Source: Stentor coeruleus (taxonomy: Eukaryota > Ciliophora > Heterotrichea > Heterotrichida > Stentoridae). Taken from it: 48,785 nt of DNA. This document shows positions 28,869 through 38,819 of this stretch, piece by piece. The translations under genes were made by a program, and so were the position numbers. Below the pieces are notes generated by a model. It saw nothing but the letters and a program-made list of their open reading frames with translations, was not told the origin of the DNA and made no database searches. The stretch lies in NCBI GenBank assembly GCA_001970955.1, contig MPUH01000514.1, positions 1-48,785 of the forward strand, read 5' to 3'. Within the stretch, counting starts at the first letter, position 1. Every line of letters begins with the position of its first letter.

Positions 28869-28963
28869 TTATGGAATTAGTGTTAGAATTATTTATGGTA
28901 GATTTAAATAAGAGGNTTATGGAATTAGTGTTAGGATTATTTATGATAGATTTAAATAAGAGA
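28869..28963. repeat. Near-duplicate contig ends around a single N
   Basis: Copies of about 47 bp at 28869-28915 and 28917-28963 differ at two or three positions and flank the N at 28916. The differences suggest allelic contigs or sequencing error rather than a perfect overlap. Confidence 0.85.
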
Positions 28964-29751
28964 CCTTTCAGATACTAGGATTTCAGATATTTAAAGATAT
29001 TTTACTAGTTAGAATTGATGTAATAAGTTCTTGACAATATGAAGGATATGCTAATAATTAAACTGTTTACTTTTTAGATGATGTTAGGCTTGTAATGGAT
29101 AAGTTTATTTATGTTGAAAATAATCTTGTAAGACTTGCTGTATGGATAAAAATTAACCTAAACTTATAACCTTTGCTGAAAATTTAAGAGAAATAATTGT
29201 GGGTTTGAAAGATATATTACTTCAAGACCTAATGAGAATTTTAGATAGATTATAATCAAAAGTATTATTCATAAAGTTTTTATTTCAGCATAAGTAATTT
29301 TATGTAAGAAATTAATCATAGAACAGATTCAGAAATTTTATAATCTTTGTTTTTTATGAGAATTTTACATTATGTTTTGCTAAATTTTAGCTTAAAAAAA
29401 TTACTTAAATACTTATAAAATTATAGTATATTAGATATCTTTAGTTTAGATTTTCTCATATAATCATCAGCTATGATTATTTCCTATCAGTTTATAAGCA
29501 ATTAATTTTTATATAAAGATTTTTTTTTAAGTTTAGTTTTTAAGAACTTTTATGGCTCTATGAAAAATCCAAATAATCAGTTACTACAATTAAATTGTGT
29601 ACTATAACAAGCCTAATCCATAAACATTATATTTGTGAAAATTTTATAAAAATTGTAGCTTATGTGCAAGTAAAAACTCATATAATATATATATTTATCA
29701 ATGCACTTCTTGTAATTTTAAAAGAATACTAAATCGAGTCCTATATTTTTT

Positions 29752-30177
29752 GATGAAAAATTTGAATTAAAATCAATTATATTCTTAATACATTTCGAGG
29801 TTAGTGAATCACAACAAAAAGATGCAATTTATGAATTTGGATTTAAAAAAATGCAGTTTCTGACTGATATTCTGAATTTAGTAGTACTCATGCATTGGTT
29901 ATTAAAGAAAATCCTCATGAATTATCTATATTTGATGAGCCATTCTAATCGAAATTTATGAGTCTTATTTTTTTTTCGCAAAGATATATTCTTGCTCTGA
30001 TACAAAACATATTAATGTAATTTACACCCATGATGTGATTGTCCATAATGATAATTTGTGATCCAGAAATCCACTCACAGAACATAAAAAATTTTTGGAT
30101 GCGTGAAAAAGGTAAACTTAGTAGTCATCGCGTGGCTAAAAACAAATTCTATGAGTATCTTGATGAATTTGCATGAA
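29752..30177 (+). pseudogene. Possible decayed gene, frames broken
   Basis: A 63-codon run from 29752 includes HFEVSESQQKDAIYEFGFKK. The next protein-like piece, THALVIKENPHELSIFDEP, is in another frame (from about 29886); INVIYTHDVIVHNDN is in a third (about 30011); and MREKGKLSSHRVAKNKFYEY starts at 30099 and ends with TGA near 30175. No short intron joins them. The pieces are ordered and on one strand, which suggests a relic, but runs of this length also occur by chance in such AT-rich DNA. Confidence 0.3.
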
Positions 30178-30427
30178 GGAAACAATAATATTTCTGAAAA
30201 AATTTTAGTGATAGTATCGTAACTTTTTAGAATAGATAACTGAAATAAAAACCAACTTATTAAGAATTTTAATTATATTCAGATAGACAATAGTTTTTTA
30301 TAAGATAAAACTTTAAAGATAGCTTCTAATTAGCTGCTCATAAAAATCCTATTTCACGACGTCAGCTATGTTGTATTTTCACCATATTTACTAGGATAAA
30401 AAGCTTATCCGTTTTCAACTACTATAA

Positions 30428-30757
30428 ATGGCTACCCGAACTTTAGTTTGTGTGCTCCTGATAGGCATGAACCTTGCTGCTCAAACAAATATACAATCCA
30501 TACTGTCTCTCTCTATGAAAAACAATATAAACTTTATGCAAATTACTGATAATAAGGTAATTGACAATGCGAACATCCAAATCGATTGTGAAGACGATGC
30601 ATCCACTTTAACAGAAAATAGTGATGATACTAATGTTATAGTTGTTGTAGATGCAACACCTATCATAATTAGTGATAATAAAGAAGTAGAAGCAGAAGCA
30701 ATAATTGATCTTGAAAAAGAAACTATTGTTTGGGATTTGAGTTTTGTTTATATGTAA
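30428..30757 (+). CDS. Small secreted or lumenal protein, 109 aa
   Basis: The N-terminus MATRTLVCVLLIGMNLAAQT is a good signal peptide with an Ala-x-Ala-like end. The mature part is short and acidic (DCEDDASTLTENSDDTN, EVEAEAIIDLEKE) with hydrophobic beta-like stretches (VIVVVDATPIIISD). No family recognised. CTATAA directly abuts the ATG, the start element seen at several well-supported genes here, which supports a real gene. Confidence 0.6.
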   Translation: MATRTLVCVLLIGMNLAAQTNIQSILSLSMKNNINFMQITDNKVIDNANIQIDCEDDASTLTENSDDTNVIVVVDATPIIISDNKEVEAEAIIDLEKETIVWDLSFVYM

Positions 30758-30851
30758 CAAGTTATTAAAAAAATTTAATTTAAGAGCAGAAATATTTTAA
30801 CACACCTTTTAATACAAAGCAAATTGCATATAATAAAATGAAAATACTCTC

Positions 30852-30928
30852 AACTTCATCCATATTAGTATTAGTTAGGAATTATCGCTTGACTATTGTC
30901 CAGCCCTTGCTAATAACTTCATCCATAT
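30852..30928. repeat. 14-bp direct repeats bracketing copy 2 of the dispersed 27-mer
   Basis: AACTTCATCCATAT occurs at 30852-30865 and again at 30915-30928, spacing 63 bp. The enclosed segment begins with the 27-mer at 30864-30890, shared with 24727-24753. The arrangement looks like an insertion with a duplicated target or the trace of a small element, about 40 bp before the imidazolonepropionase start. Confidence 0.6.
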
Positions 30929-30965
30929 AAATTTATTATAAACCCTCTGAATTTTCCTTATAATC

Positions 30966-32231
30966 ATGTATACTCTTCTTTACAACATAGGAGAGATAGT
31001 TCAAATCAGCATCTCTAAAGAACCTTTCAAAACTCAATCCCTAATGCGTGATTTGCACATCCTTAATAATGGTGCTATAGTCATAAAAGACTCAGAAATC
31101 TTCGACATAGGCTTCAATGATGAAATCCAAACCAAATACGCAAATACAGTTTTTTCTTATAAATTTGATGTTAAAGGCAATAGTGTAGTTCCAGGATTAG
31201 TTGACGCTCATACTCACCCAGTTTTTGCTGGAGATCGTGTCCATGAATTCGCCATGAAACTTGATGGGAAAACATATATGGATATCCATAAAGCTGGTGG
31301 TGGGATAATGTACTCTGTAAACTGTGTAAAAAACGCAAATGAATCTACACTTTATGAGAGTTTAAATCAAAGACTAAACAAATTCCTTAAATCCGGAACG
31401 ACCTTAGTTGAATGCAAATCAGGCTATGGCATCGACACAGAAAACGAGATAAAAATGATGAAAGTTATAAAAAGAGCCCAAGACCATATGAAAATCTCTA
31501 TAGTTTCAACATATTTACCAGCTCATACAATACCCCCAGGGATGACAGAAAATGAAATGGCTAATTTGATTTGTGATGAAGAAATACCAATTGTTAAAAA
31601 AATGATTGAACAAGGGGAAATAAACCCTGAACAAATTGATGTATTTTGTGAAAAGAATATATATGAATTAGAAAGTACAGAAAGAATACTTAGAGCTGGA
31701 AAAAGTATAGGACTTGAAGGTAATTTTCATGGTGAAGAGTTAAATTGTTTGAATTCTTGTGTTATGGGTGGAAATTTAGGTGTTAGGTCTATAAGTCATC
31801 TTGAATATACAAGTGATGAAGATATTGCTGCTATGAGAGATTCAAAGGTTTGTGCAGTACTTTTACCTAGTACTCAGTATATATTGCATCTTCCTATACC
31901 TCCTGTGAGGAAAATGATAGATGAAGGTGTTATTGTTGCCCTTGGGAGCGATTTTAACCCTAATGCGTGGTGCTATGATATGAAGTTTATTATGAATTTA
32001 GCTTGTGTGAATTATAGGATGAACATGCCAGAAGCACTTGTTGCTGCCACACTGAATGCTGCAGCTAGTATTGGGAGAAGCCATTTGTATGGGTCTATTG
32101 AAATTGGGAAAAAAGCTGATTTGCTTGTTTTAAACTGTGCTAATTGGGAGCATATTATTTATGAAATTTGTGATTCACCTATTTCATTGATATTTAAGCA
32201 TGGAGAGTTGGTTCATGATTTTAGTAATTAG
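30966..32231 (+). CDS. AMDHD1: Imidazolonepropionase (histidine degradation)
   Basis: 421 aa, close to the ~426 aa of animal AMDHD1 and bacterial HutI. It hydrolyses 4-imidazolone-5-propanoate to N-formiminoglutamate, the third step of histidine catabolism. The metal site is visible: DAHTHPVFAGDR (His82, His84), then NFHGEE and ISHLEY for further ligands, and ALGSDFNPNA with the metal Asp. VECKSGYGID and VAATLNAAASIGRS are also typical. C-terminal beta-sandwich strands (IGKKADLLVLN) complete the amidohydrolase fold. Start after TATAATC. No histidase or urocanase gene is nearby. Confidence 0.96.
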   Translation: MYTLLYNIGEIVQISISKEPFKTQSLMRDLHILNNGAIVIKDSEIFDIGFNDEIQTKYANTVFSYKFDVKGNSVVPGLVDAHTHPVFAGDRVHEFAMKLDGKTYMDIHKAGGGIMYSVNCVKNANESTLYESLNQRLNKFLKSGTTLVECKSGYGIDTENEIKMMKVIKRAQDHMKISIVSTYLPAHTIPPGMTENEMANLICDEEIPIVKKMIEQGEINPEQIDVFCEKNIYELESTERILRAGKSIGLEGNFHGEELNCLNSCVMGGNLGVRSISHLEYTSDEDIAAMRDSKVCAVLLPSTQYILHLPIPPVRKMIDEGVIVALGSDFNPNAWCYDMKFIMNLACVNYRMNMPEALVAATLNAAASIGRSHLYGSIEIGKKADLLVLNCANWEHIIYEICDSPISLIFKHGELVHDFSN

Positions 32232-32428
32232 TTAATTAGTTTTTACTTAAGTGCCTTTTTAATATTACATCATTTTAGAATAATTTAATGATAGCAAAAT
32301 CCAATATTTCTATTATGAATCTAAGTCAAAAAACAAATCATTTTCTCTATTTCTTGCCAAATACCCTTATACCATACTTTTTACTATTACAACCCTAGCA
32401 ATAATCTACTTATAATAACCCTAAAATA

Positions 32429-34054
32429 CTATTTTTGCATCATACCAGTTAAAATCTCTTTAGTAAACCTCATTCTTTTAATCAACTCCTGATTCCCAGA
32501 CTCCATTATTTGTGTCGCTGAATATATAGCCTGAACATTATTTTCTAGAAAAACAATCTTTTTATTCTGCCCTTGTATCAATAATTCCACCTTATCATAA
32601 AACACAATATGCACATTCCTATTACTCAACCTAAAAATTTTAGCAACATTATTTGAAATCCATTTTTTAACATAAGGACTTATCCCTTCAATAGGAAACT
32701 TATCAACTTTCAAATGTTTATTAAAATGCTGTAAAATTGTAAGTTTTTTCTGTAATTCAGAAGGACATTCATTTATACTAAAAATTGTAGGTTCATCTGT
32801 AGTTTGTTTGCTATCATAATATTGAACAGTCTGATTGAATAAATAAATAATTTTGCTTAGATCATTAAAATGAGCCCCAACAATACCATTAGAAAGTTTA
32901 TATCCAAGGCCGTATTTCTCTGAGTAGTCAATCCATTTTTCAACCCAAATATCATCTAATTCAGGTTTTAGTCCAGAAACACATATAAAAATCTTAGATT
33001 GTACCATATTTATTGGACTTTTAGCAATTTCTCTTAGTGGCAGGTTTTGTTTATAGTTTATACTAGATTCTGTTTTTGGGGATAAAGGGATGAACTCTTC
33101 TCTTTTTTTCTCTTCTAAACAGCCTTCGAAATGTTTGAGGTAAGTGGCAGATGGAGGGATACAAAGAGTACTTAAAGGCAAAGTTTTGGGAATGAGGTTT
33201 TTATTAAAAAAAGGATGGTCAATTATTTGATTTAAAGTCAAACGGGCACTTGGATCTGTTTGAAGAATTGATGATATCAAATCTTTAGCTTCAGAGGATA
33301 TATGTTCAGTGTCAGGAAAACTATAGTTATTATCCTGAATTCTTTTATAAGTAGCCCTTGCATCTTCCGATTGAAATGGAGGTATACCAATTAGCATTGC
33401 ATAAGCGACAATACCAAAACTCCATATATCAACTTCATAAGAATGACCTAATCGGCTATCAAGAATTTCTGGGGCTATATAGTTTGGAGTCCCACACATC
33501 GTCCTTTTACGCTCACCATCAAATTCAATTTTTGTAGCTAAGCCAAAATCCCCCAATTTTAGTTCCATAGAATCGTTTAAAAATAAATTACTCAATTTTA
33601 TATCCCTGTGAACAATTTTCAATGTATGAAGATATTTTATAACGGAAAACAACTGTATTAAATAACATTGAGCTTCTAATTCTGTGAATTTACCTCGTCG
33701 TTTGAGTTTTTCATTAAGATTACCGTTACTACATAACTCTAGAAGGATGTAAATGTTTTCTGAGTCTTCAAATAAATACTCGAAATTCACAACACCTTTA
33801 TGATGAACTGATCTGTGGATTTTAATTTCACTCATTAATTTTTGCCTTGTCCTACCTTTTGATAGAGAAGATTTTTTAATAATTTTTGCTGCTGATACGA
33901 ATTTGTTTTCGTTGTTGGTCAGTTCGTAAACTTTGGCAAATCCTCCTTTGCCAAGCTCTTTGCCTCGTGTATAGAATCTTGATGCAATGTCTCCATTAAC
34001 TTTGACGATTTTTTCTTCGATAATTATTTCGTCAAATTTGTCAGAGTGTTTCAT
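32429..34054 (-). CDS. PLK: Polo-like kinase
   Basis: 541 aa. The kinase domain (about 27-280) has GKGGFAKVYE, Lys57 in SAAKII, HRDIKLSN with Asp151, DFG at 169-171, and activation loop RTMCGTPNYIAPE with Thr185 in the position phosphorylated in PLK1. The C-terminal half carries two polo boxes (about 360-530), with WIDYSEKYGLGYKLSNGIVG as the first-box signature and VHIVFYDKVELLIQG in the second. This order identifies the PLK family, which controls mitosis, centrosomes/basal bodies and, in ciliates, probably cortical patterning (inferred). All catalytic residues are present. Start after TATAAATCT. Confidence 0.95.
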   Translation of the reverse strand: MKHSDKFDEIIIEEKIVKVNGDIASRFYTRGKELGKGGFAKVYELTNNENKFVSAAKIIKKSSLSKGRTRQKLMSEIKIHRSVHHKGVVNFEYLFEDSENIYILLELCSNGNLNEKLKRRGKFTELEAQCYLIQLFSVIKYLHTLKIVHRDIKLSNLFLNDSMELKLGDFGLATKIEFDGERKRTMCGTPNYIAPEILDSRLGHSYEVDIWSFGIVAYAMLIGIPPFQSEDARATYKRIQDNNYSFPDTEHISSEAKDLISSILQTDPSARLTLNQIIDHPFFNKNLIPKTLPLSTLCIPPSATYLKHFEGCLEEKKREEFIPLSPKTESSINYKQNLPLREIAKSPINMVQSKIFICVSGLKPELDDIWVEKWIDYSEKYGLGYKLSNGIVGAHFNDLSKIIYLFNQTVQYYDSKQTTDEPTIFSINECPSELQKKLTILQHFNKHLKVDKFPIEGISPYVKKWISNNVAKIFRLSNRNVHIVFYDKVELLIQGQNKKIVFLENNVQAIYSATQIMESGNQELIKRMRFTKEILTGMMQK

Positions 34055-34778
34055 AGATTTATAATAAATTTATAATCATGAATTTTATATTAGAAAGAAA
34101 TTTATAGGAAAAATATACAGATAATTTTTTTTTTTTTGGATGTATGGGAGCTGAAATTCGAATAGCATGAGAGGTATGAATTTAAATCCTAATCAAATTT
34201 CATGCTAATGGTAAAATAATTATAGAATAATTCTCTTATGTATTTGATTTTTTTTATTGTATAAATACAGATTTAGTTAATATTTTTGATGATAGTAAAA
34301 GTTTAAGTTTATTACTATAATTCTTTAATTTAGAAAAGAAAATTTACTCTGATTATCATTATCAAAAGTATACATAATTCAAAAAGATAATAAAAATATT
34401 TATATTCCTAAACTTTCCATTACATCATAAAAAATCATTAACTAATTTTTTGCCAAACATAAATCCCCTAATCCACAGCATATACCCCCAACTCCATACA
34501 AGTAATAAAAATCAATTTCTACCATAACAAAAAACCAAATTCCTCACAAAAATAATAAAACCAAAACACAATCCAAAAAAATCCCCACACCCTCTTCTCC
34601 ATCAACCGAATTTTTCAATAAAATTCCAAAAATTTCTTCACAATCCACACTTTTCATCATCTTCATAAAACCAGTCTCATATTCTCAAATAAAAACTCCT
34701 TCACTCTTTTCATAATTCACCTATTCATTTATCTTATACAAACAACCTTTACCAATATTCCTTTAATTTAAAAAATAA
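34055..34778. other. Divergent intergenic region
   Basis: No gene seen. The left part is G-rich on plus with a poly-T tract near 34125. From about 34390 to 34778 it is strongly C-rich with only six or so G, leading into the plus gene. Confidence 0.6.
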
Positions 34779-35855
34779 ATGGAAAGCGAAGTAGTGATAG
34801 GTCAAGAAGAGGAAAAAGTTGAAAACCAATCTCAAAAGGAACCGGCAATTGAAAAATCCCCTCAAGTAAACAGCGAAATTCAAGATATTGAAGACAGACA
34901 ACCTGAATCAAGTCCAGCTCAGAACATTGAAGAAACTCCAAGGCAGTCACAAAATCCTGAAGACGAAAAAAATGATTTCCCCACCATCCACATCTCTTTA
35001 AAACCTACTGATAACAATCTCACTGATAAAAAAAACAAACATGATAAAGCTGAAAGTCTTTTCGAAAAAGATTCTCAAGAAAAAGCCAAATTCAATTGCT
35101 ATAAACAAAAATGCAAAGCTAAGCAAATTGGAGATGTTAGAGAAGCTCCTGAAATAAACAAAACTTCAGTGAAACTTTTAACTAAAAAAAGTACTAAAAA
35201 CCAAAAAGCTAAAGCAAAAGCAAAACATGTAGATGTTAATCATTACGATCCATCAATGCACGAATCTGTTCATTCTTCAGATTTGCCTAGTAAATTAAGG
35301 TTTAAAGAATTTACTGGAATGGCTCCAGATTTGATGAAAGAGTCAATGAAAATACGTAGTGATTATAAAGACACTTTTGAAGCGCCAAATGACCCTGGAT
35401 ATGATGTCCTTTCTAGGTCTAAAGCATTTTTAAATAGAAAAGATAAGGAAACTAATGAGAAAAAAAGGTCGAAGGAAAGCTTGGAAATGTCAGAATGCAC
35501 TTTTAAGCCTTGCTTGTATAAGAAAACATCTCAAAATAATACTGGTAACTCAGTTATTGTTAAACATTCAAAGTCTGTATCTTTGTCTAATGAAACAAAG
35601 GAAACAAAAGCGCAGAATATTAGTATTTTGTCAGTTAAGGATTTATCTTCAAGAGTACCACCACCAAGTAAAGGTATTGCTGTGGTTGAAAAACCTGGAA
35701 ATGAAACAGAAAATACTATGTTATCGGATAAGTATTTCCAATTATCACCTTTTACAGCAAGTGTTAGGTATAAGACTGGGTATAATCAGGAGGAAATGAA
35801 AAATAAAGCACATCCAATGGTCAATTATAGGCTTATGCCCAATCAATCAGAATAA
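34779..35855 (+). CDS. Disordered protein with C-terminal CTFxP / PMVNYR module (family member 2)
   Basis: 358 aa. The N-terminal half is acidic/Gln-rich and likely disordered (QEEEKVENQSQKEPAIEK). The C-terminal half shares an ordered set of motifs with the protein at 14265-16034: FLNRKDKETNEKKRSKESLE, then ECTFKP, later YFQLSPFTASVRYKTGYN and KAHPMVNYRLM close to the end. Spacing between the motifs is similar in both, so they are probably paralogues with divergent N-termini. No database family name is known to me. Start after AAATAA. Confidence 0.8.
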   Translation: MESEVVIGQEEEKVENQSQKEPAIEKSPQVNSEIQDIEDRQPESSPAQNIEETPRQSQNPEDEKNDFPTIHISLKPTDNNLTDKKNKHDKAESLFEKDSQEKAKFNCYKQKCKAKQIGDVREAPEINKTSVKLLTKKSTKNQKAKAKAKHVDVNHYDPSMHESVHSSDLPSKLRFKEFTGMAPDLMKESMKIRSDYKDTFEAPNDPGYDVLSRSKAFLNRKDKETNEKKRSKESLEMSECTFKPCLYKKTSQNNTGNSVIVKHSKSVSLSNETKETKAQNISILSVKDLSSRVPPPSKGIAVVEKPGNETENTMLSDKYFQLSPFTASVRYKTGYNQEEMKNKAHPMVNYRLMPNQSE

Positions 35856-36101
35856 TTAAGAATAGGTTATTATAAGGAAATAGGATATCATAATAATTTC
35901 TCTATAGTTTTTTCTTTTATATCCAATTCCTTAGTCAAAATACTTATCAATCAGCCATAAAATTTAACTAATTTCTAAAACTTTCCTTCTTGAAAATGAC
36001 TAAATCCAGTGATTTCTTTTATAAAAACTATGTTTTACTTAGATTCCGCATGATTAAAATCTTTTAGCCAACTCATAAATTTATATAAATAATATAGTTA
36101 T

Positions 36102-37136
36102 TTATGGCTTTTGGATATTAAAAAGTGTTGCATCATAAAGATACCCTGCAAAAAGTTTCTGACTATTATGTGCAGATATTTTTTCCTTAGTCGGTTCCCA
36201 CCTTTTCATCACATGGTCGTAATCAAAATTATTTTCTTCATCAATAACAAACGGTGATTTCATCTGTTTATTATAAAGTTCTTCCCAATCAAAATCCTTA
36301 AAAAACTTATGTGTCTTAAGTTCATCCGCTCCATGAAATCCAAGTCTATTTTCAGGTTTCCTCTGAATTAGCCTATTTACGAAATCAACAACTTCATTAC
36401 TTAATTCAGAATTATCTCTTAAATGCAATTGTACCTGCTTAGCTAAAACTGAATCTCTAATTTCTTTTCTAGTTTTACCAATATAAGGTCGAAAATGTGT
36501 TATACATTCATACATAATAACCCCAAGGGCAAAATAATCAGCTGGTATTCCATGATCTTGATTACATAAAACCTCAGGGGCCATATATCCTGGTGTTCCT
36601 GATGTAGTTGTAGAATTTTCCGCTGTAGCCATTCTTGCGATTCCAAAGTCAGTAATATGAATATACCCATTCTTATCAAAAACTAAATTTTCTGGTTTAA
36701 TGTCTCTATGAATAATATTGTTTGTATGAAGATATTCAAGTCCAGAAATTATACAAGCACATAAAAATTTTAGATGATCTTCATTTATGTTTCTATGCTT
36801 TACTAGATAATATCTAAAATCTCCACCTACCATAAGGTCAATTACTAGATATAAATTTTCTAGATTTTGAAATGCATAATGAAGATTAACTAGAAATGGA
36901 TGCTTTAAGATACCTAAAAGTCTCCTTTCATTCATGATTGAATTTACTGAACGCTTTGATACTATTAAATCTTTACGCATTTCTTTCATTGCAAATAACT
37001 GGCCTGATTTTTTGTGAATCACTTTCCATACACGGCCGAAACCCCCACGACCGATTGGGTATTTCGATTCAAAATCATTAACAGATATGGCGATTGTTGG
37101 ATCAAATTTGTTATCGACGGTAGTACAGTTACCCAT
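36102..37136 (-). CDS. N-myristoylated AGC-type Ser/Thr kinase, STK32/YANK-like
   Basis: 344 aa. MGNCTT at the N-terminus fits myristoylation (Gly2) plus palmitoylation (Cys4) as in YANK kinases. Kinase features: GRGGFGRVWK, Lys51 in FAMKEM, HPFLVNLHYAFQ, IDLMVGGDFRYYL (the GGDLRYHL region typical of STK32), HRDIKPEN with Asp145, DFG at 163-165, and TSGTPGYMAPE. After the kinase core there is a short tail (HKFFKDFDWEELYNKQM, then FDYDHVMKRWEP) like the AGC/YANK C-terminal segment. Role: membrane-bound signalling; substrate unknown. Start after TATAATAA. Confidence 0.9.
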   Translation of the reverse strand: MGNCTTVDNKFDPTIAISVNDFESKYPIGRGGFGRVWKVIHKKSGQLFAMKEMRKDLIVSKRSVNSIMNERRLLGILKHPFLVNLHYAFQNLENLYLVIDLMVGGDFRYYLVKHRNINEDHLKFLCACIISGLEYLHTNNIIHRDIKPENLVFDKNGYIHITDFGIARMATAENSTTTSGTPGYMAPEVLCNQDHGIPADYFALGVIMYECITHFRPYIGKTRKEIRDSVLAKQVQLHLRDNSELSNEVVDFVNRLIQRKPENRLGFHGADELKTHKFFKDFDWEELYNKQMKSPFVIDEENNFDYDHVMKRWEPTKEKISAHNSQKLFAGYLYDATLFNIQKP

Positions 37137-38819
37137 TTATTATAAAGAAATGCGATGGGAAGATGTATTTGGATTAGTTTTTATTAAGATTCGATGATAT
37201 GAAAAAATCATTTTAAAAGGATTTAGGTTAGGGAGGTATAGTAAAATTAAGTGTTTTTTAGTAGGTAAATAGAATATGATACTTTATAGAAGTATTTTCG
37301 GAATTTTTTTTTTTAAGAACTGATGAGGATTAGGTACTTAGAACTATAATAATATTTAATTATAGGAATTCAGTTTCTTCCTAATTTTATTTTGAGAATG
37401 AGACAGAATTTTTCAAATAGTTGTGTTATATAAAACTGAGAATCAGGTCTTTCGAAATGAATCTGATTTTATTAAAAAGTTTTAATTATTCAATATATTT
37501 GAATTTATCTAATATTCATAATAATTTACATATATACTTTAAAGCAGTCTAACTTAAATTTCAAAATGAATACATCTTTATTCTTTATACAAAGATTTTT
37601 ATAACCTAAATCTATCAAATCTTAATTGATAATAATTCAAGCATAAAATCCATTATTAGCCTCTCTCATTTTAAATCAAAAAATTAGACATTCTTCTAAA
37701 ATGGTCACTTTATTTCATTCCCAAGATTATCCAATTTAAGGACTTTGACTTCAATACTACTAATCACATACTTAGCCTAGCCTCTAATTAAAGTTTTTAT
37801 TCTTAAAGATTTATAATGTAATCCTATTTTTCATTGCAATTTCTCAGGTTTGACTTGGTTCACAGTGAACATATTTCATATTTTTTTATACTGATTACAG
37901 AAAATGGATTTGATTCCAAAGTATATTCTGCAAACAAAACTCATTCATAATATCTTCCATGACTTTTTTATCCTTCAAGTTGAGCTTGATTAATATTATA
38001 ATACTTGTATTCATAAGCTCAGCATGGATTTCATTTTCAGATAATTAACTTGGGTTTAAGCTTAACTATGGATTTTATTATAATTATTAGATATTTCTCA
38101 AATGATTATACCTTGAAATAATCAATATAATTTTGTAAAATTTACAAATTCTTTAGCTGTCGAAGAAAATCCTCAGCATTTAGTAGTTTTATTATTCTAG
38201 TTACTTCTTATAATATATAATTATTATCACTACTATAAACTAATTTAGATAATCTTAAATAAATAAAAATACAAAGTAGTGATATTAATCGACTTTCCCT
38301 TAGTTTTTTAGGTTAATGATTAGCGCTTTGGGTATTATTTTCATAAAGATTTCACTTACTTCCTGTTAATTCATTTTCCTCAACATTATTGCTGTTTGTC
38401 CTTACTGTTATCATTTCTTCGAAAATTAGCCATTTCTTCTAAGTTGAAAACCTTCTTAATTATGTCTAGAAAAATAGTAAATTTAGCCATTTGCTTAGCA
38501 CTCATATGATCATAGTTCTAAGTCTGAATTTTATCTTTGAAGCACAAGATATGTTTCCTCATATAAGAGAATCCTCTCTTTTAATTGTATTCAAGAGAAT
38601 TTCGATAATATTTGGCTTAGGGTAAAAACAATATTTTTGTTTTTTGGAAATTTTATACATCCAATTATTTTACACGAGTAAATAATACAACTATTCATTT
38701 TGAGACAAAGCTATAACTTGATAAAAGGATTTCTAAAAACACAAAAACATAAACTGTAACTTATTATTTAATCAAACAAGAGCTTTTTATTAAACTCATG
38801 ATAAACAAATTTGCAAATA
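37137..38819. other. 1.7-kb divergent intergenic region
   Basis: No gene accepted. The left ~200 bases are G-rich on plus (C-rich on the coding strand of the minus kinase). Protein-like stretches on the minus strand near 37830-38020 and 38390-38640 are broken by stops, at a rate not clearly below chance. No RNA gene was recognised. Confidence 0.5.

Larger units (their letters stand above)
28723..30427. other. 1.7-kb intergenic region with two assembly joins
   Basis: It contains the N-joins at 28768 and 28916. The left part is G-rich and C-poor (3' flank of OAT). The stretch 29752-30177 on the plus strand holds protein-like pieces in changing frames, given separately. Nothing else was recognised. 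Confidence 0.5.

Noticed and set aside
27475-32231. OAT and imidazolonepropionase as a glutamate-forming cluster
   Set aside because: Both lead to glutamate, but they are 2.2 kb apart, separately promoted, and no other histidine or arginine pathway gene is near.
37830-38640. Possible relic genes on the minus strand
   Set aside because: Runs of 20-43 codons between stops, not distinguishable from chance without a homology search.
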